In this document: one piece after another, positions 46,375-56,800 of the stretch
How the letters are laid out: every line of letters begins with the position of its first letter
Position numbering within the stretch: the stretch's first letter is position 1
DNA from: Adenophora triphylla var. japonica
Taxonomy: Eukaryota; Streptophyta; Magnoliopsida; Asterales; Campanulaceae
Length of the DNA stretch: 64,000 nt
Direction: 5' to 3'
Assembly (NCBI GenBank): GCA_022495995.1
Contig: JAFEMH010002089.1
Span: 62,001 to 126,000 of the forward strand
Program-made: the position numbers and the translations under genes
Notes under the pieces: generated by a model
What the model saw: the letters and a program-made list of their open reading frames with translations, nothing else
Databases searched by the model: none
Told to the model about the DNA's origin: nothing

Positions 46375-47310
46375 TTATTTAAGTTCAAGCATACCCATTT
46401 CTCCTATAAGGAATGTAAACCTCTTGGAGTCAAGAACCTTTGTGAGGATATCAACAATTTGATTTTCTGTCCCCACATGCTCTAAATGAATGTTCTCCTT
46501 TTTCACATGATTTTTGAGGAAATGATTATTGATGTCTATATATTTGGTTTTTGAGTGCATGACAGGGTTGTTGAAGACGAAAATTGTTGAGGTATTGTCA
46601 CACATGATTGGGCAATTTCCTTCATTGATTCCATAATCCACCAACTGTTGATTTATCTAAAGTATTTGACAAAAGTAACTTTCAACAGCAATGTATTCAG
46701 CCTATTTAGTTGAAACTGAAACTGAGGCTTGCTTTTTCCTGGCCCAAGCAACTAGTATATTTTCAAGAAAGTGACATGTTCCACTATTGTTTTTTCTATC
46801 TATGGTACAAGCTGCATAATCTGTATCTAAATAATCTACAAGTTTGAAATTTGAATCTTTGGAAAACCAAAGTCCACGATTAGTAGTTACAGGGAGATAG
46901 CGAATTATACGCTTGACCGCACTTAAATGTGTTTCTCTAGGATCAGCTTGATAACGAGCACAAACGCAAATACTAAACATAATATCTGGTCTACTAGCAT
47001 TTAAGTAAAGTATCATAACTCGATATAATGTTTGATCAACCTTTTTACCTTTTAGGTCTTTATCGAGTTTATTGCAGTAGCCATGGGAGTATCATATGCT
47101 TTATCATTTTCAATTCCAAATTTCTTGATTAACTCCTTTGTGTATTTGGCTTGGTTGAGAAAGATTTCTTCATCACATTATTTGGTTTGAAGCTCAAGGA
47201 AGAATGTCAATTCTCTCATCATGCTTATCTCAAACTTTCTTTTCATTAGATTTTCAAAACGCTTACACAATAATTCATTAGCAGAGCAAAAAATAATATC
47301 ATCAACACAT
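46375..47310 (-). pseudogene. Sirevirus-like reverse transcriptase end and RNase H
   Basis: From 47310 leftward the minus strand reads VDDIIF and later FEISMMRELTFFLELQ, then frame 47016-46702 with LNASRPDIMFSICVCARYQ and HLSAVKRIIRYL. Next comes frame 46644-46375 with GNCPIMCDNTSTIFVFNNPV, KTKYIDINNHFLKNHV and VDILTKVLD. These are the connection and RNase H motifs of Copia pol. At least two frameshifts or stops interrupt the region. Confidence 0.82.
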
Positions 47311-47990
47311 CATTACAACAAATCTGCTTATTTACAACGTTTTAAGCACAGCTTTTTTTTTTTAAATGTAGACAACATTTTTATTGTAAATGTTGTGTTT
47401 AACCTTTTTAGATAACGTTTTATAAGTAAACGTTGTAATATTGTTTGACTACAATGTTTTGGCCCAAAACCTTGGGACAATGGACGGCATTTTTTTACTG
47501 AAACGTTGTGATTGGCAACAAGGTTTTATGTAGAAACGTTGTAATATATAATATAGTTCTAATTTATCCATCCGACACAGAATAAAAATTAAAATAAAAA
47601 AGTTTGCCGTGCCCTTAGGTTCTTATTTTCCCCTTACGACCTTTACCCATTATCTCTCAAACAACTCGACTCCATCGCCATCTCCCTAAAAATCTTCATC
47701 ACTAAGGTCCAGAAGTACAGACGGACACCAAGAGGTCAGGACATGATCGCCGACGTAACCCTAATGCATCTTGATCAGCTCAGGCCGAATATCCCCAATT
47801 TTTTTCTACTCTTCTCTCTCTCTCTCTCAACTCACCCTACCATCGCTCTTTTTCCTTCATTGCTGGTCGATTCAACAGATTAGAAGCTGAGGATATTACA
47901 TCTTCCATTAATCGAGGTTAGTAATATCATTTATTCATTACTAATGTTACTAAAAATGCTTAATTTTAACCTTCAAATGTCCCATAGAGT
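47311..47990 (+). mobile_element. CACTA-like transposon end
   Basis: Starts cattacaacaaatctgctta, close to the CACTACAACAAA ends of plant CACTA elements. It is followed by subterminal repeats of acaacgtt/aacgttgt in both orientations (47335-47545) and then a CT-rich leader ending in a splice donor-like ggttagtaat (about 47915). The other end was not found. The element or fragment abuts the truncated Sirevirus-like DNA. Confidence 0.5.
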
Positions 47991-48093
47991 GAATTTGGAC
48001 ACTCATTTAGGGACAAAGGGATACAACTTTTGGTTGAATAGGGATGGCGACACAACTTGGCTAGCAACAAGTTCACCTCATTTCATTCCACCC

Positions 48094-48192
48094 TAATGTA
48101 TAGAAATATTCAGCAAATTAAATTAAGCATCACGAATAATCTCTGTGATGTGATGTGATGTGATGTCAGGTGCACATGAATCATTAGCTTTC
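48094..48192. repeat. About 95-bp segment duplicated at 49959-50050
   Basis: taatgtatag...caaattaaattaa...catcacgaataatct...gtgcacatgaa occurs at both places with small changes, including an expanded tgatg run here. The copies flank two Stowaways and the TA-rich microsatellites. Confidence 0.75.
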
Positions 48193-48467
48193 ATCATGCT
48201 CAAATCTCTAATATAGATTCTGCAAATAGCCTAGTCAAAACAATGATCAGGTCCCTAATATACTCCACTCCACTCCACTTCTTGATTTAATTTTAGATAT
48301 ATGTTGAGCTCCGCTCCTTTTTGGCTATACATACCTGCTTGAGAGTTAAACACTAACACAGCTCCCATAATACTGTTGGCCGGCCGACAAGTACTAAAGG
48401 TGGCAATGTAAATAATTAAGTTATTATATTGCGTTGTTAAATATATATATACATATATATACATATA

Positions 48468-48751
48468 CTCCCTCCGTCCCATTAGTATTATCACAAACAC
48501 TGTTTGCGCGGGAATTAAGGAATATGATATTTTAATAAAATGTTGTGAGTGTAAAAGAATGAGTGGAGAGAGAATGAGTGGAGGGTGTAATAAATTATAA
48601 TGGTGTTGTGAGTATTAAAATAATGTAGGAGAGAGAATGAGTGGGGTTGGGTGAATATTTTATTAATATAAAGTTTCCTTTTTGGGGGTGTGCGGATATT
48701 AGCGGGACGCCCAAAAAGGAAAGTGTGCTAATATTAGCGGGACGGAGGGAG
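48468..48751. mobile_element. Stowaway MITE
   Basis: CTCCCTCCGTCCCATTAGTA at the left and attagcgggacggagggag at the right, TA on each side. The interior carries gagagaatgagtggag twice. Confidence 0.9.
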
Positions 48752-48752
48752 T

Positions 48753-48880
48753 ATACATGTATATATATATACATGTATATATATATACATGTATATATAT
48801 ATATATACATGTATATACATATATATACATATACATATATATATACATATATATTCATATACATATATATATACATATAC

Positions 48881-48950
<70 letters not shown>

Positions 48951-49003
48951 GTATATGTATATATATGTATATATGTATATATATACATATATATATATAT
49001 ACA
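48753..49003. repeat. Long TA/TACATG microsatellite
   Basis: About 250 bp of tatata with interspersed acatgtatata and tatacatat units. Open frames here on both strands are repeat artefacts. Confidence 0.95.
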
Positions 49004-49011
49004 TGGGCTTT

Positions 49012-49220
49012 TAACGAACGATAGAAAGGGCTCATCTGACTTGGTACCTAAGGTAGGTCTCTCGTGACTTTCTCGCAAGTGAGATTGAGCTCTCAGACAG
49101 CTTATAACCTAAACCTGTAGGAGGCTCGTAGTCGGTTCATTTCAATGGTAAAGGAAGGCAATAGGAAGAGCCGTACTTCTGATTCGCGGTAGGAGTTCCT
49201 GTTTCTGCCTTCTTTATACA
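49012..49220. other. Mixed-composition 200-bp segment, possibly organellar in origin
   Basis: GC content rises abruptly between two TA microsatellites. The text (cgatagaaagggctcatctg, aggctcgtagtcggttcatt) is unlike the flanks and has no open frame of note. It may be a nuclear copy of organelle DNA, but that is inference from composition. Confidence 0.3.
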
Positions 49221-49221
49221 C

Positions 49222-49237
49222 ATGTGTATATATACAC

Positions 49238-49272
<35 letters not shown>
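49222..49272. repeat. TA-rich microsatellite with acacatgtgtata ends
   Basis: Two acacatgtgtatata units, then (TA)n. Confidence 0.95.
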
Positions 49273-49276
<4 letters not shown>

Positions 49277-49302
49277 AGTACTACTTTGTTTGCTAATATA
49301 TA

Positions 49303-49575
49303 CTCCCTCCGTCCCGGTAGAAATCGCACAGTTACTGTTTGTGCGGGGATTAAGGAAAAAAATAATGATATAAATGTTGCGAGTGTAAAAGTAAAATAGG
49401 AGAGAGAATGAGTGGAGGGAATAGTAAATTATAATGGTGTTGTGAGTATTAAAATAATGTAGGAGAGAGAATGAGTAGAGGAAATAGTAAAGATTCTTTG
49501 CCATTTTAGAAAGTGTGCAGTTTGTAGCGGGACGCCAAATAAAAAAGTGTGCAGTTTATAGCGGGACGGAGGAAG
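49303..49575. mobile_element. Stowaway MITE
   Basis: CTCCCTCCGTCCCGGTAGAA at the left, tagcgggacggaggaag at the right, TA on both sides. A second cluster of agcgggacgcc-aa lies just inside the right end. The interior is close to 48468-48751. Confidence 0.88.
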
Positions 49576-50865
49576 TATGAATCTTAATTTATTTCTTGCA
49601 TCAATATTAGCACGAGTGTAGGGGTTCCATAGCATCATTTCCCAAGTAATTGAACATAATTAAGTTACTTGGTTGGGTTGGGAGTCTCGATTCAAGGACC
49701 GATTCTCCCCTCCTCCTACAAAATATCTCCCAGCCTATTTAGGTCTACCACCTCATACTTTGTGAGATCAATACCAATTTAACAAAAATTGTTAAAACAA
49801 TCATTTAGGATATTTTATTTTAGAATTAAAAATTTGCTACTTTAAATCAACCTTTTTAAAATGATCTTAAATTCAAATTGATTATTCATCTTGGGACGGG
49901 AGAGTATTAAAGTAAAATTCAAGAAATTATTAAAGTGATTTATCAATAAGATTAAGAATAATGTATAGGAGTATTCAACAAATTAAATTAATCATCACGA
50001 ATAATCTATGTCGTGTGATGTGAAGTGCACATGAAGCATTAGTTTCCATTGGCTGGCTGAGAGAGAAAGCTAAGCCCCCTTCTCGTCTCGTCATTTAGGC
50101 CGAAGTCTTTGGCCTTTCCTTCTCCGCGGCCGCTCATGCTTCTGACCTTGAACTGCAGTGCCGGCCGGAAGTGAAAGTGAAGAAATCCAAGCTCCTCCTA
50201 CACCCGTCAGGTTAAATTTTTAACTACTCACAAAGTGGGGTTGGAGACACCATTTATATTTAGACATTTTGGCTGCCATCTTGGTCAAGGTTGTTCACTT
50301 GATTGCGGAGGGGTTCATTTTGGTCCGTGATCGGATCAATGCATTGTTTTCGGTGTATTTTTGAGTGTGCATTGATCGATGGGTGGTAAAAAAGCAGGCG
50401 TGTCCAATGTGCCTTCTCCAAATAGCTTGAAGAGGAGAGGAGAGGAGGGGAGGGGAAGCTTCAAGCAAATTAAAGAAAGATTTAGAAAATGGTATCAGCT
50501 TGTCTTGGAGCATCAGTATCCCTTTGTCCATGTTAAAACATATGTACTGGAGAGCGAAATTTAAAACTCAATTCTTATGGACCAGTAGTTGCTAGTGTCC
50601 GAGTCCTTTGTCACGACCCGACCTCCTGTAATTATAATCGAAAATGGAAGATGTGAAAGGAAACACATAGACGGCGTTGAAATTAACCTAGCATTGGCTG
50701 TGCATAACACAAGATTTTTCTGCAATTTAGACCTCACTGCATATCAAAAAGAATGGGTATGACATTTCCCAATCACTGCTATTATACACTTAAGTCTCCC
50801 CTCTCCTTTTCCTTCAGGGAGCAAAGTTTAATTTAATTCCCGGCCAACAAAGGAAAATGTTGTCC
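49576..50865. other. Intergenic DNA and 3' flank of the UBP gene
   Basis: Contains the second copy of the 95-bp duplication (49959-50050) and no recognisable coding exon. The stretch nearest 50866 should hold the 3' untranslated region of the UBP gene. Confidence 0.5.
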
Positions 50866-53800
50866 TCATATTTCCTCATAAAATAACATGTAGGCCTCGC
50901 ACCGAAGAACCTCCTCCAAACAAGTCTCTCGCACGCAACCATCACTGGCATAATACCACACAGAATCTCCATTACCTATATTTTTTGCACCTCCTCTCAC
51001 GTATGCAACATAATGGCCTCCCCTCATTGTCCCTAAATGCTCCACCACCCCAACCAAGCGGTATTTGTGCTTATCTGGCACTACGCAACTGCAAAATACA
51101 GATCAAATTATAGAGTACGTTAAAAGATATCATAATTCACTGGCCTGCAAATGGGCAAATAGCATGAATTTTTTCCCAAAATAACACATTTTTTAAAAGT
51201 GTTTCCCAAAATGTCACACTTTTAAAAGTATTGACTAGAATAGCCTAGTTTTTAGAATTCGCGGTTGGCAACTGCGTTTTCAAAGTTGAATTCGCAGTTG
51301 CCAACCGTGTTTTAAAAAAAAAAAAATTGAAAAATTATAAACCCACCCGCGGTTGCCAACTGCGAATTCATTAATGAAAACGCAGTTGCCAACCGCGAAT
51401 TCTAAAAAACTAGGTTATTCTGGTCAATACTTTTAAAAGTGTGACATTTTGGGAAATACTTTTAAAAAATGTGTTATTTTGGGAAAAAGTTCCAAATAGC
51501 ATATGCAGACAAGAACATTCCCTATCACACTTCATAACAAACTATACTCTTCACGCTTTCAAGGTTTATATCAACGAATTTGGAATGTGTGATTTACACC
51601 ATATGCCATCAAAACGAATACGCAAATATGCATGCAGAAGCGGGAATAAGGCATTCAGACCCACACTGCAAAAAAGATGTTCAGGAATGCAAAAACCATG
51701 ATATGACTAAATAAAAATGTGTCTGTCTATATAGAGTAATGATCCGGGAATAACTTTGGTGGAAATATAAAAAAGAACCTAATTGATGACTTCATTGTAG
51801 CAAATCCTGATGTTCCCAAGACCTGCCTCGAGTTCATGAAGTAATTTTAGCTATCAAATCAGAAGCAGATAGTTGTGTGGGGTTTCCTTGGCAGTGTCAG
51901 ACCTTTCACCCAGATCAAACTACTAACATACTTTCTTTCAAGATCAAGTAAAAGGAAGTAAAGCCATCGGATTCGGAAGATTCCAATATACTTATGTACA
52001 CTACCTCCGTACCGGAAAGATAGTCCCATTTGATTTTTGATGGTCAACACAAGTGAAATTTGACCAAATATTAATGTCAATCTAATCATCGCAATGAAAT
52101 TCTAGAAATTGTTATTGATAAATTATCAATACAATTTTTTAACTTCCAGTGGGATAAGTATATTGACACTAATATTTGGTCAACATTTACTAGTGTTGGA
52201 CCATCAAAAACCAAATTGGACTATCTTTCCGGAATGGAGTATCATCATATCATGGTCCAACCTAATATATAAATCGTCCTTAATCTGGGGAAAGAAAAGT
52301 AAAGGTCGCGTTCATAATGCAAATAATTTTTTCATTCGTGGAATTTCACGTGGTTTTCTCCTCTCTCCTTGTTCCCACTATATATCTATATTTGTCTGTC
52401 TTACTTTTTGATCCAACAATTACAAATCAATGAACGTAAGAGAAACATCTATCCAAACAGGTAACGTCTAGGGTTCAAGTACCCCAACTAAAAAATGTTT
52501 AAACTCTGTCTGGTTTGTGATGAACGTAATGATGCACCATGGTTTAACTTTCTAAGGTTACCGAGCCATCTTGGAAAGAGAACAAGCCTCTCTTAAAGAC
52601 AAGCTCATCTCTCTTAAGATCAGCTTTTTGCAAATGTCCCTCAAAATGAAACTTCAGACATTCATTTAGGGCGGACAGAGTAGTAAAATGTAGGGGTACC
52701 AAACTTCGGATAAGTTGGGGTTTTTTTTCATTTGTAGTTGGGAGTGCATCATCAAAGACATTTTCAAGGACACACTCAGACTACTGGTTTGTGAGAGGAT
52801 GAGAGCTGAAAGGGACACAACTCAAGAACAATCTTGTGAGCTTATGCTTTGACCAATAAACTATTGTCGTGAGTGGGCTCAAGTCATTAATGCGTTCACC
52901 TCTAAACATTGTTTGCTTGACAAAATGTTACCTCTGACAATCATGTTGGTCTGACACATTTCTGGAAGAGGGTCATCAAATATTTCTTCTCTTTCTCTCT
53001 CTTTATTTTTTCCTCACATTTTTTTTTCACGGTGACATATGAGGATTCATGTTAACCAAATTATTTTGGGACTAAGGCTTTGTTGTTGTTGTTGTACCGG
53101 CTTTGTCTTGGTCCTAATCTCAACTCCATTATCTAGCTAATCTATAGTGTGTAAAGCCAGCTTTATATGAAGGAACCCAGCAGAGGGCTCATCTAACAGT
53201 TGCCTCTTTCTCCCACTAGTTTCGTGTTGGTCTTAATCAAACCTCTATTCTCTCATAAGCCCATAGACTAATCTACTTAGTGTCCCATGTAGCCACCAGA
53301 AGTACCTTGCACACTTCCACTCTATAAAACTTAAAATAGCAAATATAATACTCTATCGAGTACAAAGCACTCTATGGACAAAGCTTTTTAGTTGACGTTA
53401 CAAGCTCCATAGGTAGAAATGGTAACCACGGACATTTAAGTACACTCATATACTCACTAACATAAGGTGAAGCAGGGTTATTAGGCCTGAGGTCTGAGGC
53501 CCGAGGCTTGTGTGGTTGGTTGTGCCACAAACTTCAGTTGTACAGTTTCTAGGCAGTCATGTGATAAGAATATTATCAACTCATCTGAAAGCTAAATTTG
53601 TTGGAGAGAGAAGCTCAAAAACTTCCAAAGCAATTTACCATATGTTCATACTTCTTCACTTATGGAAGCACTTTATCAGATCGTCTGACTTACTAGATGT
53701 CGCTTTTCCTGCAGTAGTTTCTTACTAGCGAGATTTCAATAAACTTTCTTTGGAAATCAGGGAACAGTTGGCAGATTGTTATTTAAATTCAGTAAAAACA

Positions 53801-56800
53801 TAAAAGAGTTATAGTTGGTTTCTACCTATTAGATTCAATAAGTACACCAAATAGGAAGAGGTCACACAGCACTTGCTTACCTAATACTCCCTCCGTCCCA
53901 AAATGATCTTCCTACTTTTTTTTCATTACTAAGAATGAACTTTGAGCAATTATTTTAAGTTGATTTAATCATCCTAATGAAAATGTAAAACTTGTTATTG
54001 ATAGTATTGTTGAAGGTGTATCAATTACAAGTTCTAGATTTACATTATTATAATTAAATCAACCTAAAATAATAGTTCAAAGTTCATGCGTAGTAACGGC
54101 AAAAGAAGTAGGAAGATCCTTTTGGGACGGAGGGAGTAAAAGAGTTAGTGGAAGGCAAGCTATACCAGGAGGAACAAAGGACTCCAACATCCAAAGGTTA
54201 AAAGCTTCACTACTTGCTCTATTCATTCCTGTAGGAATGATGTTTTCAAGATTTATTCGATACTTTGGTTAAGTGTCTTAGAACTTGTGCTGCCAGATTG
54301 ATGTAATCATGTAATTAACTTTTGAGGCCTTGTCTGCTATAAAGTTTTGTTTTGATTACTTCCCTTTCTATGCTCCTAGAGCAAATGGGTTTATGCCCCC
54401 AATGTCATTCTCCCATTGCAACTATTAATAATGACTGTACTTGATTCCCTACCGAACCACTCTTTCCTGGAATCAAAATAAGATCAAGGTACTAAAGTAG
54501 CATAGCCGCGGACAAGCAAAATGCATATCTTTCAACAAAAGACCCAATGCCGTTCTTTGTTTCTTCACTAACAGGTGTCTTGCATTATAGAGAAGGGAGT
54601 GCCATAGAAGGACTTTCCGAACATCAATTAGCGAATTGGATCGTGTTTCTTCAGATAGAAAGCTGCGCTACAGCTCAAGTGATATGTTTTACTATCAATA
54701 GAAGGACAAAAGATAGAAAGTGAGTAATGAACGAGGGCCTGAAGCTTAAGTCATTCATGGAGACTGGGATCGACTCAATCTGGGACTCATAGACAACCCC
54801 AAGTAATTGGGACAATGGGTAAGTAGAGTTGAGCAGAGGTGGGAGGTTACTGTGAGAATGATTAGTTGCAAGTGAATATTAACTAATTTGGGTCCTCGTC
54901 ACAATATTAGTACAGAACTGAGTACAACTCCATAGGATCCTCAATCAACAACCCATCCACTCTTCTGTGATACGGATAAATAAATAGGATCATTGAAGAC
55001 TAGAGGTCAGCAAAAATGGATTGGCAAAACACTTGCCTCCAATGAAACATAAAGTTTTTGCAACAATAACCATAAATGAATAACTAGAGGGAACTCAGTC
55101 AAAAAGACAGTGGAAGCAACATATGCTTCACTCTATAACAACTTGAAACTGAAGCTCAGCATCGTGCAGTTTACCCAAAATGCGCATGATTCGCCATTTT
55201 ATTACCTCAGGTCCTCAACTAAAAAATTATTTGGATATCTTTGCAGAAAATAAATTTTCCCTGATGTCAAGACTTTCATTCTCGAACCCAGTCACCGTTT
55301 ATTTCCATTTGAATAATGCGCCTATCTACCCCATTCTGTCAAGACTTCCTTTCTCGAACCCAGTTATATCATCCAATGTTTGGGTCGGAATGAGGCCATA
55401 AGATGGAAGAAACAGATCCCAAAAGACAATGAGCATCCATGATGCTTAGGAGGTTTCTCTATGCCTATATTGTATTCTATGGATGAAAATGCTTATTTTC
55501 ATACTGATCCTCAAATATAAAAAAGTGCATAGGAGCAAATTAAGCGATTGCTATGGAAACAAAGGTAGATAATTGTATAAGTGCCCATCATTCTTGGGCA
55601 AGGACTATAAGTCTATATTTCCAACGCAACATTGATTGCATTACTCTTTGCTATTCAGACAGTCTCTTCTCTCAATCCAACATTGATTTCATTAGGACTC
55701 CTTGAACTATCTTTTTTCCTGGGATACATCTTTAGCAACGATAAGAGCTAGTGGTGTTCAAATACAAATGGTTGATAGTCATTCCATCCTAGCTCTGTTC
55801 TATTACCAGACAACACTTTGCATTTCCCATCAAACATGCTTATTTGGAATACAGAGGTACCTCATATGGTTTGTCATCCTAGAAGACCTACTAAAGCTCC
55901 AAACTCAAGCTTCTGTCTTCATTAATAGTCACAAAGATAAATAGAAGTAGCTCAAGGAGAAAGGCTGATTTACACACTACAAGCACACATGAAGAGAATA
56001 AGGTAAATACTGAAGGAGCGTTGTAACTGATAGTCCAAGAGAAAGATAAAACATACCTGGGATTGATGTAGGGTCTAAAATCAATTGTCTCTCTGAAATT
56101 TACATGGCCATTTAATTTACTTAAGCGACCACGAGCATCTTGACTGAACCTCTTCAGATGAATTGTCAAAATTGGAGGAGCCTTGTTGATAAGGATCCTT
56201 TTAGTTGCATCCCTCGTTACCTTTAGCCTCCAGGAATCAATTTCCTCATCATCGCTTTCTTGTGATTCATGTGGTCGACCTAAGAGCTCACTTTCCTGAT
56301 GCCCAACTTCATCAAATTTGCATTCAGTGTAATCAGGCACGCTTGAAGAATCACCGGTTGGACCAGAGAAACTCTTTCCGTAGCAAGTTTTGTATGAACA
56401 TGATGACTCTGATACCTCCGGAAGTCCACAATTTTTCTCATTTTTCCCTTCAAGCAGTCCAGAAGCTATGCACCTTTCCATACTTCTGTTGCTGCCGTTT
56501 GGTACCGCAGTCGAAGGAGAGCAATCTTTGTCTGACTCTGAAGGAGCATTTGGATTTTTATTTTCAGCTCCATTAGAGACAACTCTTGAAGCAGGTTTCT
56601 GTAGTTCCTTCTTTTGCCTCATCCTTTGCTCTACCAGAGCTTTTGAACATTGCTCGCATTGCCAACCATGTTCAATTTTGGAAAGAAGCTCAGGCTTCAT
56701 GAAATAAGCCAGACAACTCTCCACAGATACTGGAGAATCAGTATTATCAACCTCATCTGGATCAGACTCCACATCAGCAATTTCTGCAACTCCATTAGTC

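Larger units (their letters stand above)
39130..47310 (-). mobile_element. Sirevirus-like Copia element, 5' truncated
   Basis: Read on the minus strand: the end of reverse transcriptase and RNase H (47310-46375), a spacer with a 30-bp hairpin, a multi-block env-like region (45350-41031), a polypurine tract (about 40551-40541) and a 1.4-kb 3' LTR (about 40538-39130). An extra gene between pol and the 3' LTR is the hallmark of Sirevirus elements. gag, protease, integrase and the 5' LTR are missing; the sequence switches to a CACTA-like end at 47311. Coding blocks are frameshifted. Confidence 0.7.

Noticed and set aside
48595..49078. Long Tyr/Ile-rich frames (YIYIYI)
   Set aside because: Pure artefact of a TA-type microsatellite.
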